Assembly (NCBI GenBank): GCA_021847795.1
Contig: JAJZPZ010000013.1
Location: forward strand, 1 to 41,028
Direction: 5' to 3'
DNA: 41,028 bases
Source of the DNA: Nitrospirota bacterium
GTDB taxonomy: Bacteria > Nitrospirota > Thermodesulfovibrionia > Thermodesulfovibrionales > Dissulfurispiraceae
Shown: positions 28,306 to 38,980 of the stretch, one piece after another
How positions within the stretch are numbered: the stretch's first letter is position 1
Layout: each line of letters starts with the position of its first letter
The notes under the pieces: model-generated
Told to the model about the DNA's origin: nothing
Databases searched by the model: none
What the model saw: the letters and a program-made list of their open reading frames with translations, nothing else
Translations under genes and position numbers: made by a program

Positions 28306-29949
28306 TCAAAACCCTGCAAATCCCCGCACCCCGAGGATCAACGTAGCGGCAACAGTCGTTATCGCCAATGCATCGAACTTTTCACGAAGTTCGTTGATCA
28401 AAACTTCATAGCTGAAGAGGAAAACGATTATTTCGACTGCAAGCAGCCCCAGGTTGTGACTCCGGCTCAATTGACCGGTGAGATTCGGAACAACAGCTGC
28501 AATGAAGATAACCAGAAAATCCATAGTTGACAGCCTGAAGCCCTTCGTTCTTCTGGAAAACTTCACCGTAAGAATGACAAATAAGGCAACTATACCAAAA
28601 CATAAATGATACAGGAACAGCGCTTTTTCGCTTACCCAGCCGGATCTTCCCTCTTCCGTAAGGTAGAGAACAAGAGGAATCGTCAGATATAGGACCGACC
28701 GCAGGCAGCCTCCCAGATATTTTTTTCTCATGGTAAGGGACCCCAGTATAACGATGCCGAAACAAAAAGACATTACGGCAATATATATGGGGATCCTTGC
28801 GGGAAGGAAGCAGGAAAACAGGAAAAGGAGAGGAATGATTATTCTCGACAAGCTAAAGGAAATTCTGATGATCCAGTTGTTATCTCTGATTTTTCTCAAT
28901 CTTCCCTTAATAGAATCTTCGACCCTGGAATGTCTCCGGAATCGCAATGCCTTATGGTCCGCAACGGCAAAGGCACTGATGGTGACAACTGAAAACGTAA
29001 TATAGCCGGCGATGAAAAACCAATCGGAATGATACTTGAAGAGGATGGCCGAAACTATCATCATCGCCTGGATCACATAGATCGTGAAGACCGCCTCGGC
29101 ATGGGACAATCCGAGGCGCATGAGGCGGTGGTGAAAATGGTTCTTGTCGGCCGAGAAAAGAGGACGTCCTTCCCTGATCCGTTCCGCCATAACGGTAAGC
29201 GTATCAAGAACGGGGAAGCCCAGGATGATTAGCGGCAACACCGGACTCAACGGCGTGTTTCCCTGGGTGATTTTCACGGCAAACACAATAGCCGAAAAAC
29301 CCAGAAGCTGACTTCCCGTGTCACCCATAAAGAGGCTGGCCGGGTAGGTATTGTATCGAAGAAATCCGAATACCGCCCCAGCCAGCGCCAGCGCCAGAAC
29401 AGCAATGGTGTTATTGCCCGCCAGATAGGCAAAATATCCCAAACAACAAAAACCGAGAAGGGAAATGCCGCCTGCAAGGCCGTCCAGGCCGTCGGCGAGG
29501 TTGATAGCGTTCGTGACACCGACAATTGCAACAATGGACAAGACGACTGCAAACCATTCCGGCAACTGCACAGCGCCGGGCAACAGAGTGCCGAGGGAAT
29601 TGATCCTGATCCCTCCGTATAAGACAGCAATCAGGGCCGCTAAGAGCTGACCGGTGAATTTCACCTTATGCCCGAGCCCTCTCATGTCATCCACCAGACC
29701 GAAGAGCACCAGCACCCCTGCCCCGATAAGATAGGCCCTTACAAAACCATCCGCTTCAGTCCAGAGGATGATGGGAACAGATGCTCCGAGTGCCATGGCC
29801 AAACCGCCTATCCTGGGGACAGGGATGGCGTGGACCTTGCGGGGGTTCGGTAAATCGACCATGCGATACTTATCCGCAAGTCTGATCATAAGGGGAATCA
29901 AACTGACTGTGATGAATACCGAAAGAAGGGTTGTTGATAGATATAGCAT
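28306..29949 (-). CDS. WecA/MraY-family glycosyl-1-phosphate transferase with extra C-terminal membrane region
   Basis: DLPNPRKVHAIPVPRIGGLAMALG, GLVDDMRGLGHKVKF, NAINLADGLDGLAGG, FMGDTGSQLLGF, DKNHFHHRLMRLGLSH. Confidence 0.88.
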   Translation of the reverse strand: MLYLSTTLLSVFITVSLIPLMIRLADKYRMVDLPNPRKVHAIPVPRIGGLAMALGASVPIILWTEADGFVRAYLIGAGVLVLFGLVDDMRGLGHKVKFTGQLLAALIAVLYGGIRINSLGTLLPGAVQLPEWFAVVLSIVAIVGVTNAINLADGLDGLAGGISLLGFCCLGYFAYLAGNNTIAVLALALAGAVFGFLRYNTYPASLFMGDTGSQLLGFSAIVFAVKITQGNTPLSPVLPLIILGFPVLDTLTVMAERIREGRPLFSADKNHFHHRLMRLGLSHAEAVFTIYVIQAMMIVSAILFKYHSDWFFIAGYITFSVVTISAFAVADHKALRFRRHSRVEDSIKGRLRKIRDNNWIIRISFSLSRIIIPLLFLFSCFLPARIPIYIAVMSFCFGIVILGSLTMRKKYLGGCLRSVLYLTIPLVLYLTEEGRSGWVSEKALFLYHLCFGIVALFVILTVKFSRRTKGFRLSTMDFLVIFIAAVVPNLTGQLSRSHNLGLLAVEIIVFLFSYEVLINELREKFDALAITTVAATLILGVRGFAGF

Positions 29950-30028
29950 GACTATTAATTATCCTATAAAAAGAACATACGGTTTGCTTATATAATCTGC
30001 AAATACGGAGGACGAAGACCCGAATATC

Positions 30029-31594
30029 CTATCCGGGAATGAATTCATTTAACGACGGCAGCATTTCTCTAATAAAGGATTGGAGTATTTTGTCGGCATT
30101 TTCAACGCGTTCAGAAGAAAGAACAGGTGAAATCACCCGGATCAAGGCGCCATCCGTCCTTTTTCTTACCAACGCATCCCAAAGATTGTATATCTTCATT
30201 TCATAAGCATTCGTCAGAATGCGACCGCGTTGATTGAACCAGAAATAGACCAATTGCCTGCTCCCGTCTTTTTCCATCATGGCACGCGCCACTGTTATTG
30301 ACGATAACGCTTTTCCCGGCATAGGTATGGTCACTGTTCCGGTCTGCTTAAATATCCAGCCTCCGCCCGGCAGGCAGGTCTCGGGAGAATGAATCGACCT
30401 GCCCTTCCGCTGGCTCTCATAATAAGCCACATAAACATCTATAGGAGGGCTGTCGGGTCTTGAATAATTGACGGATGCGTAATCAGTGAATTGAAGTTCA
30501 TCGATAAACTGCTGTGCCATAAACTCTCGTTTCCCTTCCCACCTGCCGATGACAAGAGGGAATTGGCTGAAAGGCCGGCTGCTTGGCGTTTTTTCCCTGA
30601 AGTCTACGGTGAAATGCAAGATAAGGGTAACAGCCAAAACAGCAACCGCGACTATGAATTGAGGTTGTGTAAATGATAGTTTTCCACTTTGATACTTTAT
30701 TGCTTTGGTAGTATCTGTTCCGGTCTGAGCTGTGACTTTCTTTTTCATGAGGCCCTCATCATGTCCCGGCACGATTCTGCCAAGCAGCCAAATCTCGCCT
30801 AAAAGAATACCAAAAGAAACAATAAAAATGACCAACCCCTCGAAATCATGAAAGAAACCTTCCGCTGCTGCTGGACCGAAGGACTGATAGAGAACAGCCG
30901 TCAATGCGATGCGGAGGCTGTTGGTTACAATGGATAATGGAATTGATGAGAGAGTGATGATAATCCTTTTCCAAAGCGCTGCCCGGTAGAAATAGGCCAT
31001 AAGGACACTCATTATGAAGAGCGGAATGAGAAAGCGAAGTCCGCTGCAGGCATCCACAACCTGTAGTTGCGTGAACCCTAAATCGATAATGTTTCCTTCC
31101 TGATAGGCCGACATCCCGAGGAGGTGGACCAGCTTGATACCGATTCTTGTCGATACCAGCTTGAGGCCGAAAGTAAGCTTTGTGTTTATGAAAATGGGCA
31201 GCGGGAAAAGGAATATGGAAACAAAAAGCGGAAAAACCATAGTCCTTAGTTTCTTCCATCCTGTGTGCATCCATAAAATACCGGATACGACGAGCCACGA
31301 AGAGATATACGTGGAGTAAAACTCTCCGGCCAACTCGCCGACCCAGAACAGGAGAATACCGGGCAGTATGACAAACAACCCGCTCCAGGATGGAACCGAC
31401 GCCTCATTGAGCCATTTTCCCTTTTTCTCCCAGACCAGGTAAATGACGACAAACGGAATGAGGTAACAATAGTTATAATCCTCTCTGGGCCAATCATGAT
31501 TTACCAGCCAATCATATGAAGAAAAATATATTATGAACAGCAAGAGCCCATACATAACTCCATACCACGCAGCTTGTGACCTTACCTTTAACAT
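30029..31594 (-). CDS. Exosortase with fused EpsI-type C-terminal domain (XrtD-like)
   Basis: Catalytic motifs VVDACSGLRFL, TNSLRIAL, FFHDFEGLVIF; C-terminal EpsI features YVAYYESQRKGRSIHSPETCLPGGGW. Confidence 0.88.
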   Translation of the reverse strand: MLKVRSQAAWYGVMYGLLLFIIYFSSYDWLVNHDWPREDYNYCYLIPFVVIYLVWEKKGKWLNEASVPSWSGLFVILPGILLFWVGELAGEFYSTYISSWLVVSGILWMHTGWKKLRTMVFPLFVSIFLFPLPIFINTKLTFGLKLVSTRIGIKLVHLLGMSAYQEGNIIDLGFTQLQVVDACSGLRFLIPLFIMSVLMAYFYRAALWKRIIITLSSIPLSIVTNSLRIALTAVLYQSFGPAAAEGFFHDFEGLVIFIVSFGILLGEIWLLGRIVPGHDEGLMKKKVTAQTGTDTTKAIKYQSGKLSFTQPQFIVAVAVLAVTLILHFTVDFREKTPSSRPFSQFPLVIGRWEGKREFMAQQFIDELQFTDYASVNYSRPDSPPIDVYVAYYESQRKGRSIHSPETCLPGGGWIFKQTGTVTIPMPGKALSSITVARAMMEKDGSRQLVYFWFNQRGRILTNAYEMKIYNLWDALVRKRTDGALIRVISPVLSSERVENADKILQSFIREMLPSLNEFIPG

Positions 31595-31634
31595 AATATT
31601 CGCTATTCTCCTCTTTCAGTAAGTTTTAATTCTG

Positions 31635-32417
31635 TTATAGATAGAGCTTGCATAATTGTCTTATTTTTTCGTTTATCACCCAGCATATAAATATTGGCAT
31701 TGACTTCATATTCCGTTCCCAAAGCCTTTTGGGCTCTTTAAAAAACCGGGGCAACCACTCAAGACCTATCTTTTGCCATAAAACAGATGACCGCACCTTC
31801 GTACCGGCATAAAAATCAAACACCGCGCCTATTGCGCCAATGAAAGGGACATGCAGTTTATCGCGGTTCTCATAAATCCATTTTTCCTGTTTCGGTGCTG
31901 TCATGCCGACCCATAATACGTCCGGATTAGCAGCATTTATCGCCTCGATCATTGCACTATTGTCCGTTTCAGAAAAAACCTCCTTGAAAGGGGGGGAATA
32001 GGTTCCGCAGACTGCAATTGAAGGATACTCTCTGTGTAACCGGGACTCAATCCTGCCAAGTACATGCTCTGATGATCCAAGGAAAAAGTATCTGAGTCCG
32101 CCGCTTTCTTCGGCAGAAGCCGACAATGCCACAAAAAAATCATAACCCGCCACCTTTTCCATAACCGGCATATTGAATAATTTTGCGGCCATTACCACGC
32201 CGATACCATCAGGGAGAAGGATATCGGCATTTTTCAGGGCCACATTGAACTGAGCGTCACCTGATGCAATAACAAGAGAATGAGGATTTGCACAGGCCAT
32301 GTATGACCCTTTCTTGCCCGAGGCAATCAGTTCCCGAGTCAACTCAATGTCGCCGTGGACCCCGCGTTGGCTAATCAGGTAACCAAAAATATCAGCTTCT
32401 CCGGTATTCCTGTCCAC
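31635..32417 (-). CDS. WecG/TagA/CpsF-family glycosyltransferase
   Basis: ANPHSLVIASGDAQFNVALKNADILLPDGIGVVMAAKL; LWVGMTAPKQEKWIYENRDKL; GAIGAVFDFYAGTKVRS. Confidence 0.9.
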   Translation of the reverse strand: MDRNTGEADIFGYLISQRGVHGDIELTRELIASGKKGSYMACANPHSLVIASGDAQFNVALKNADILLPDGIGVVMAAKLFNMPVMEKVAGYDFFVALSASAEESGGLRYFFLGSSEHVLGRIESRLHREYPSIAVCGTYSPPFKEVFSETDNSAMIEAINAANPDVLWVGMTAPKQEKWIYENRDKLHVPFIGAIGAVFDFYAGTKVRSSVLWQKIGLEWLPRFFKEPKRLWERNMKSMPIFICWVINEKIRQLCKLYL

Positions 32418-32429
32418 TTAGCTTAAAAA

Positions 32430-34607
32430 CTACTCCTTTATCGGCCAGCTTGCACGCATTGGATCTTGGTAGGGTCCTATTTTATCGAAAGGGATTGGCT
32501 TGAAGCCCATTTTAAGCGCCGGAGACGCCGGAGCAAGCTGAAAGCTGCCGGCCCGAAAATCGGAGAACAAGGGGTCAGCAACGATGGTGTTTCGATCCAA
32601 TCCGCTTTCTTTCCACTTTTTCCATTGGAGTTCGGCAGTCGCCTTTGTGAAGGGCACCAATAAAGGCAAACCCGCATGGTAGATGATATTGTAATCCGAT
32701 ACTGTTGTCGCAAGGTCAATATGATGATAAATACAATAAAGAGGGGCGCTTTGATTGAGATAATAGACTATGTTCCGGACAAAACGATTTCCGGACATTG
32801 ACGCACCAGTCTGAACATCTTTGATCGTCGATAACAGAGGATACTTTGTATACCCCATTCCCTTGATCTTCGAGTACATTTTGGGAAGCCATTGCTTGGC
32901 GGTCGGATGAGTAACCGGCCACCCGGAGTAAACCATTTGTCCAAGGCGGCCGCCTTCAATGATCACGTTGTTTTCGACAATATTATCTCTTCCACTATGA
33001 ATGAAAATTCCAGCATTCGCAGTTTTGCTTATGATATTTCCATAAACATTTGTGCCGCTCGTCCAGTCGTCCATATAAATACCATATGTTTCGAAAGGAG
33101 TTTGCCATGCGTCAGCAACGCTATTTCGTCCATAGCCGCCGCTGTCGTGGAGATAATTGAACTGAACAACATTTCCCCGCTTCGTCCAATCAATTTGGCT
33201 GCTATAGATCATACCACTGTCCTGGGTTTCCTGATTTACGTGGTGGATATGATTGTACTCAATAAGGTGGTCGTTGCCGTCAAACCAGATCCCCACGCGC
33301 GGGGTGGAATGAATTAAGTTGTGCGATATAACATTGCCTACCCCCCTGCATTCAATACCACTGCCGGTTTTACTGAAAACCCCGATGTGATGTATGTAGT
33401 TGTTTGCAATACGGTTCTCCCCGGGGGTCAGTGTTTTTCGGTTCCCTCCTGAAACCAGGATTCCATTAGCTCCGACCTCATAGATATCATTTCCGATCGC
33501 GGTGATTTTAAACCCATCATTGATCTCTATGCCATGCTTTCCTGCATTACGCACAGTACATCTGTTTACGGCGATATTGTTTGCCCCGGTAATGACAACG
33601 GCTGACCCTTCGCAATCCTCTAAAGTAAAGCCCTCAAGCTTTATATAAGCAGGCGCAATATTGTACCTATCGAAGTATTTCTTTGCCTTTATTTCCAATA
33701 TCGAATCTACTACAGGAACACTTACAGATTCCAGCGACGCCTCTGCCGGCGGCCACAGATAGAGTATCCTGTCGCGCCGATCGAAATACCACTCTCCCGG
33801 TGAATCAAGCTCTTCAAGTATATTTTGGAAATAGAATCTATTACCGGCAGTAATAGGGTATGAGGCGTCTTGCCATAATCTTACAATTTGATTCTCCGCA
33901 TCAACCTTGAGAGTCCGAAGAGTGTCACTTGTATAATTTGGACCTGGAAATATGAAAACCTCGGCATCCTCTGGATGTTCCCACTTGCGCGCCAGTGCTC
34001 CTTTATACCTAAACTCCCCTTTGCTTGCTTCTTTTACCGGACCGGCAACATACAAGAAACCGCCTGTAACAGGGTTTTGCTTGTCAAGGTTGGGATAGCG
34101 GGCAAGCACCTGGCGCTTCCCGTCAATAAACAGCTGACGAAAAAAGTGTGATATGGTCGTACCGGCCAAATTGGCTCTGTAAATCTTACCTTTATAAGGC
34201 TCCAGTTTTTTTATTTTCTCCGACCCGCTCAATACCGGATGTTCACTCCCGAATGCCTTGAAAACAGTTGGAGCTGATTCAGTTCCAGAGTCTTCAGGAC
34301 CAAAAGTTAATGTCTCCCTTAAAGTGTAGACGCCGCCACGGACCAAAACGGTGAAAGCGTCTTTTGAGCCATTTCTCCTTAACTGCCTGATGGCATTACG
34401 CGCCCTTTGAAGCGTAGCAAAGGGGCCGTCACTTCCTGACAGGGCCGGCGTTGAAAGCGTACCGGACCATTCATCGCAACCATTGGTCGCTACATAAAAG
34501 ACCTTCTCAAGAGGCCTGGAATCCGCTATATCACGCGAAAGCGCTGTGCCTGCATAAACGAGCTGGGACAGCATGAATAAACAAATTATTGACAATACCC
34601 GATTCAT
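32430..34607 (-). CDS. Secreted right-handed parallel beta-helix protein
   Basis: Signal peptide; YVATNGCDEWSGTLSTPALSGSDGPFATLQRARNAIRQL and repeated N/I/V-rich beta-helix coils. Confidence 0.85.
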   Translation of the reverse strand: MNRVLSIICLFMLSQLVYAGTALSRDIADSRPLEKVFYVATNGCDEWSGTLSTPALSGSDGPFATLQRARNAIRQLRRNGSKDAFTVLVRGGVYTLRETLTFGPEDSGTESAPTVFKAFGSEHPVLSGSEKIKKLEPYKGKIYRANLAGTTISHFFRQLFIDGKRQVLARYPNLDKQNPVTGGFLYVAGPVKEASKGEFRYKGALARKWEHPEDAEVFIFPGPNYTSDTLRTLKVDAENQIVRLWQDASYPITAGNRFYFQNILEELDSPGEWYFDRRDRILYLWPPAEASLESVSVPVVDSILEIKAKKYFDRYNIAPAYIKLEGFTLEDCEGSAVVITGANNIAVNRCTVRNAGKHGIEINDGFKITAIGNDIYEVGANGILVSGGNRKTLTPGENRIANNYIHHIGVFSKTGSGIECRGVGNVISHNLIHSTPRVGIWFDGNDHLIEYNHIHHVNQETQDSGMIYSSQIDWTKRGNVVQFNYLHDSGGYGRNSVADAWQTPFETYGIYMDDWTSGTNVYGNIISKTANAGIFIHSGRDNIVENNVIIEGGRLGQMVYSGWPVTHPTAKQWLPKMYSKIKGMGYTKYPLLSTIKDVQTGASMSGNRFVRNIVYYLNQSAPLYCIYHHIDLATTVSDYNIIYHAGLPLLVPFTKATAELQWKKWKESGLDRNTIVADPLFSDFRAGSFQLAPASPALKMGFKPIPFDKIGPYQDPMRASWPIKE

Positions 34608-34613
34608 CCTCTC

Positions 34614-35777
34614 CTACTTCTTTTGCTTTGACCTCAGTGATCGGGTTTTGTTGCATTCTTCAAAAAGGTCTACAAGATCTTTGGCGGTATAAGACCACTT
34701 GAATTTACTTGCCCGCTCAATACCCTTGCATGAAAGTTCCTGCGACAAGTTCTGATCTCTCAGCACGCTCTCCATTGCTTGCGCTATCATGACATGATCA
34801 TCCGGATCGACCAGCAGCGCTGCATCACCTGCCACCTCCGGCATACTACTAACGCAAGAAGTAACCACCGGGACCCCAGCTGCCATCGCTTCTAAAACAG
34901 GCAAACCAAACCCTTCCTTCTTGGAAACAAAAACAAAAACCTCTGCATTGGCCATCCAGCGCATAATTTCATGATTACTGATGTACCCCAGCACTTCTAT
35001 GTCAGAAAAATACGGGTGTGACCTTAGCGACTCGATAACATGTTCATGGCTTTGGCCTGCCATACCAGCGAGGATAAGCCGCACGTTAACCTTATTGTCC
35101 CTGAGGTGCTTATAGGCCTTGAGCAATCCTTCAAAATTCTTGTGGAGGCTCGTTGACAAAATCGAAAAGATATAAGGGATTTGTTGGTTGCAGCGCATCT
35201 GTGGAGCGTTAAACCATTCAGCGCTCACCCCCTCATGAATAACTCTGAGCATTTCGGTTTTCGGAGGCGGAGTCAGGTACTGAAGAATGTCTTTCCGTGT
35301 TTCTTCCGTTACCGCCATAATAAATTTCCGCGTGTGGACGGAAATCCACTTCATCATTACGGAATACATCATCCGGAGTCTCTTCCCTTCCCCGGGTATG
35401 TGCTTTAAATAATATAGATCAATAAGGTCATGGATCGTCACGACGGAGGGAATTGGGCAATAAGCGGAACCATAATCGAAAGGGAAAAAAAGCACGTCAA
35501 GACGCTTTTGTTTCGCATAGATGGGAAGAATGAAGTGCATCCAAATCAGCCTGAAAACCCAGAGATTCCTCCGTGCAGGCAAGTTTATAATGGTCACCTC
35601 GCAGTCGCAGTTATGGAGATTCAGATCATCTGCGAGTTCCGAATTAGCAAATATAACGAAAGAGTTTGCTCCCTTTATTTCCAAAATGGCCGCCAGAAGA
35701 TTCTTAAAGTATGTATAGAACCCCCCTCCTCTGCCTTGTCCGGGCACTAATTGGAAGGCATCTATCCCGATTCGCAT
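34614..35777 (-). CDS. GT4-like glycosyltransferase
   Basis: [70 protein letters not shown]. Confidence 0.9.
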   Translation of the reverse strand: MRIGIDAFQLVPGQGRGGGFYTYFKNLLAAILEIKGANSFVIFANSELADDLNLHNCDCEVTIINLPARRNLWVFRLIWMHFILPIYAKQKRLDVLFFPFDYGSAYCPIPSVVTIHDLIDLYYLKHIPGEGKRLRMMYSVMMKWISVHTRKFIMAVTEETRKDILQYLTPPPKTEMLRVIHEGVSAEWFNAPQMRCNQQIPYIFSILSTSLHKNFEGLLKAYKHLRDNKVNVRLILAGMAGQSHEHVIESLRSHPYFSDIEVLGYISNHEIMRWMANAEVFVFVSKKEGFGLPVLEAMAAGVPVVTSCVSSMPEVAGDAALLVDPDDHVMIAQAMESVLRDQNLSQELSCKGIERASKFKWSYTAKDLVDLFEECNKTRSLRSKQKK

Positions 35778-37021
35778 TGTCCCTTGCCTCTGGATTTGTC
35801 TTCGCTTAAACGCTTCCTCTTCTCTTTTCCCTGAAAAAGGGCCTGGATTTCTCTTTCTATCTGTCCCACGACAGTTTTAGCAGAGTATTGCAGATTGACA
35901 AGATTACACGCGCTTTCTCCTAATGCCTCTCTGTTCTTGTAGGCTTGTAATAAAAGACCGGCGTGCGTCTCGGCATCTCTTTTGCTGGTCAAGTAACCCG
36001 TCTCCCCGTCTTTGACTACACCGGATATCCCACCTACGTCGGTGGACACAACGGGGAGACCGCATGACATCGCTTCAAGGATTACGTTTGGTAATCCTTC
36101 ATGATGCGAAGCCATTGCAAAAATATCAGCTGTCTGAAAATAGCGCGTGAGCTGATCATGTGCAAGAGCGCCGGTAAAGGTTATCTTTCCAGCTTTTCCT
36201 GAATCAACGGCGAGTTTCTCCAGGTTTCTTCGTTGGGTCCCATCACCACAAATGTAGAGCATGCACTTGCCATTGAGACGTTTATCAAAAGTGGCGAAGG
36301 ATTCTATTAATAACTCTAATCCTTTCACCGCTTCAAGACGTCCGGCAAATAGCACAACTGCAGAATCAGGTGGAATTGCCATGGCCTGTCTGAGATTCAG
36401 CTTTTCGTTTTCGTCCAATCTTCTGAATAGTGAGGTATTGACCGCAACCGATGATCTAATCACCTTTCCAGCAGCATTTACGGATTTCACAAGCTGTTCT
36501 CCGGCTGTGTCTATGGTTACGATTCCAACTGCCTTCTTTATGAGAGGCACAATAAACGTGTGATGGTAACTCATCGCAAAGACTTTGTTGCGCGCCCAAG
36601 GGAACCTCGAAGCAAGCATTGGGTTATTCCCGCCAGGCATGTTGAATATTAAGGGCAATCCCATCTTGAGCAACGCAAATGAGATTTCCGGCGACTGAAT
36701 GATTACAGAATCGAATCGTTTTGAAAAAATCCTAACCCTGTATCGCAGGAGCAGGAACAGGAACCATAACCGCCTCGGGATTGGGGGCGGGGTTGATTCG
36801 GCGCAAAATATGGAAAAAAAGGGGATCTCTCTCTCATTAATACGGACAGAAGTCCACTGCCCTTCATCTCCTTTATTTCGGCTGAGTCCGGCTAAAAACA
36901 GGTCCGAAGTCGATTCTTTGGCAAAATTTGAGGCAAACGTTGTTTGGCCGCCTACAGGAAAATCCTTATAGTCAGTATATTCTATAAAAAGGATTCGAGT
37001 TTTTTTGTCAGAAACTATCAT
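35762..37021 (-). CDS. GT4-like glycosyltransferase
   Basis: VVLFAGRLEAVKGLELLIESF; FAMASHHEGLPNVILEAMSCGLPVVSTDVGGI. Start set to 37021 because its ATG overlaps the upstream TGA (ATGA). Confidence 0.88.
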   Translation of the reverse strand: MIVSDKKTRILFIEYTDYKDFPVGGQTTFASNFAKESTSDLFLAGLSRNKGDEGQWTSVRINEREIPFFSIFCAESTPPPIPRRLWFLFLLLRYRVRIFSKRFDSVIIQSPEISFALLKMGLPLIFNMPGGNNPMLASRFPWARNKVFAMSYHHTFIVPLIKKAVGIVTIDTAGEQLVKSVNAAGKVIRSSVAVNTSLFRRLDENEKLNLRQAMAIPPDSAVVLFAGRLEAVKGLELLIESFATFDKRLNGKCMLYICGDGTQRRNLEKLAVDSGKAGKITFTGALAHDQLTRYFQTADIFAMASHHEGLPNVILEAMSCGLPVVSTDVGGISGVVKDGETGYLTSKRDAETHAGLLLQAYKNREALGESACNLVNLQYSAKTVVGQIEREIQALFQGKEKRKRLSEDKSRGKGQCESG

Positions 37022-38265
37022 TTTCCCTGAATTCTCGCAAGCCGGGTCTTGGAATAGATCTGGTAAAACCATTTGCTGATCCGCGAGGCATTTGACCTGT
37101 AATCGACCCTTGGCAAAACCTCCTGCGTGGCGCGGGAAGCAAGCCGCTCGCCCAGGGCAGGGTCGGACAGCAGACGATCCAGGGAATGGGCAAGGCCTTT
37201 GGCGTCACCAGGGGGATAAAACATAGCCGTTTCATCTGACAGAAAATGTTTGACCTCGCCAACCTGTGCTGCAACGATCGGCCGGCCCGATGCCAAATAC
37301 TGGCCCAGTTTTGTTGGAAAACGTGTAAGGGAAGAGTCGTCCGGCCATAAAGGCATCAGGAGGGCATCTGCCTGGGCACTGTACGTACAGAGCTGAGTAT
37401 CAGAAACAAAGCCCATAATGTCCAGACGCTCTGACGAGATATGTTTTGATCTCGCGTAGTACAACAATTCGAGCCGGCAGTTTTCAGTACAGGGACCAGC
37501 AATGCGCAAAAGCGCGTTCAGCCCGTCTGGAGACTTCAATTCAGACATGGCATCAATCAGGAAAATCACATCGCGCTTATAGCCGTCAACCATACCGCAC
37601 CAGAAGAGCACCGGCGATGATCGATCCACGGTCAGGCGCTCTTTCAACCGGGCATCATTTTCGGTGGGATCTACCAAGACGGGCATCCGGCACAACTGAT
37701 AATCAGGCCCGGACAGGCGGCGGATGCGGTCCTGTATCTCCTGGGAAATCGGCACTGCGCCATTGCTCCAGCGAAACATAATATTCTGATACATCCATTT
37801 AGTAAAAGGCTTGCAATCGGCTTTCCCGGGCCACCATTCACACGCCTCCTGCACAACGGGGAGCCTCATCAAGCGACAGAGTAACAAAACCCATAAATTG
37901 ATAAAGTCACCAAGGCAATAAACGTACACTAAAATATTCCGCCGGTGCTGAAACAGCCGAAGAGGAAGCAGCATGCATCCCCACAAATAATACAGAGCCC
38001 TTTTAACGGTCTTGTCGGGGCGACACACTGACGGGCTGAGATATTCAAAGGTGAGGCCTTCATAATCTCCGGATCCAGCCTTGTTCTCCTCAAAGGAGCT
38101 TGGGCCGATGTGGCATAAGTGAAACGGGACCCCGCTGGCTGCAAGACATTTTCCTATCAGCAGAATACGTTTCGTGGTTGCGGTGCCAAAGGGAAAGCCA
38201 ACTCCGCCGCACACGCAATATACACGAAATTGCTCATTGTCATGGCTGGGAATCAGAAACGACAT
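37018..38265 (-). CDS. GT4-like glycosyltransferase
   Basis: VLFWCGMVDGYKRDVIFLIDAM; ADALLMPLWPDDSSLTRFPTKLGQYLASGRPIVAAQVGEV. Confidence 0.85.
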   Translation of the reverse strand: MSFLIPSHDNEQFRVYCVCGGVGFPFGTATTKRILLIGKCLAASGVPFHLCHIGPSSFEENKAGSGDYEGLTFEYLSPSVCRPDKTVKRALYYLWGCMLLPLRLFQHRRNILVYVYCLGDFINLWVLLLCRLMRLPVVQEACEWWPGKADCKPFTKWMYQNIMFRWSNGAVPISQEIQDRIRRLSGPDYQLCRMPVLVDPTENDARLKERLTVDRSSPVLFWCGMVDGYKRDVIFLIDAMSELKSPDGLNALLRIAGPCTENCRLELLYYARSKHISSERLDIMGFVSDTQLCTYSAQADALLMPLWPDDSSLTRFPTKLGQYLASGRPIVAAQVGEVKHFLSDETAMFYPPGDAKGLAHSLDRLLSDPALGERLASRATQEVLPRVDYRSNASRISKWFYQIYSKTRLARIQGK

Positions 38266-38301
38266 TTCTTCTCCAATAGACGGAAAACAAAAAAATCAAA
38301 C

Positions 38302-38955
38302 TCAGTGCTGGCAAAGTCGGATCTCTCGAATCACTTTGGCTGGTGAACCTGCCGCTATCACATTCGGTGGCAAAGATTGTGAAACAATACTCCCTGCGGC
38401 CACCATGGTGTTTTCACCTATGGTCACACCCTTGAGCACACCGACATTGACCCCCAGCCAAACGTTTTTCCCGATAAACACAGGGGCATCCGGTCCCGTA
38501 CGCGGATCATTTGTATGCCAGTCAGTATCAGTAATTAATGTGTTGGCACCGCACATCACGTTATCACCAAAGACAATTCTTGCAGCACAACCGATCACCG
38601 TGCCGCTGAAACCGCAATTGGCGCCTATTTCAATCACCGCTCCTTCCGCCAGCGTTGACATGATGCACGGACGGTTTATGCCTATCAGATTTGAAGTATG
38701 AGAGGATAAAAACTCACAGTTGTCGCCAATGGTAATACTACTGCGTGGATGACGACGAAAGCAGGGTAATCCTAAAAAATGGCACCCGTGGCCCAATGAA
38801 ACACCCCACCAGTACGAGAGCAGCCGTGACCAGAATGTATCCCATTGCTTACCGACTCCGCGACCGAAACAATTCACCAAATGAGGAAGACTATCGAGGT
38901 CTATTTTTCTCATCTCCCCGTATGCCCCTTTTTTGCCATCATTGGTCACACACAA
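38302..38955 (-). CDS. Hexapeptide-repeat (LbetaH) acyltransferase
   Basis: VFIGKNVWLGVNVGVLKGVTIGENTMVAAGSIVSQSLPPNVIAAGSPAKVIREI. Start uncertain; MRKIDL (38913) is an alternative. Confidence 0.88.
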   Translation of the reverse strand: MCVTNDGKKGAYGEMRKIDLDSLPHLVNCFGRGVGKQWDTFWSRLLSYWWGVSLGHGCHFLGLPCFRRHPRSSITIGDNCEFLSSHTSNLIGINRPCIMSTLAEGAVIEIGANCGFSGTVIGCAARIVFGDNVMCGANTLITDTDWHTNDPRTGPDAPVFIGKNVWLGVNVGVLKGVTIGENTMVAAGSIVSQSLPPNVIAAGSPAKVIREIRLCQH

Positions 38956-38980
38956 ACCATTAGATCACATTGCTTGAGTA

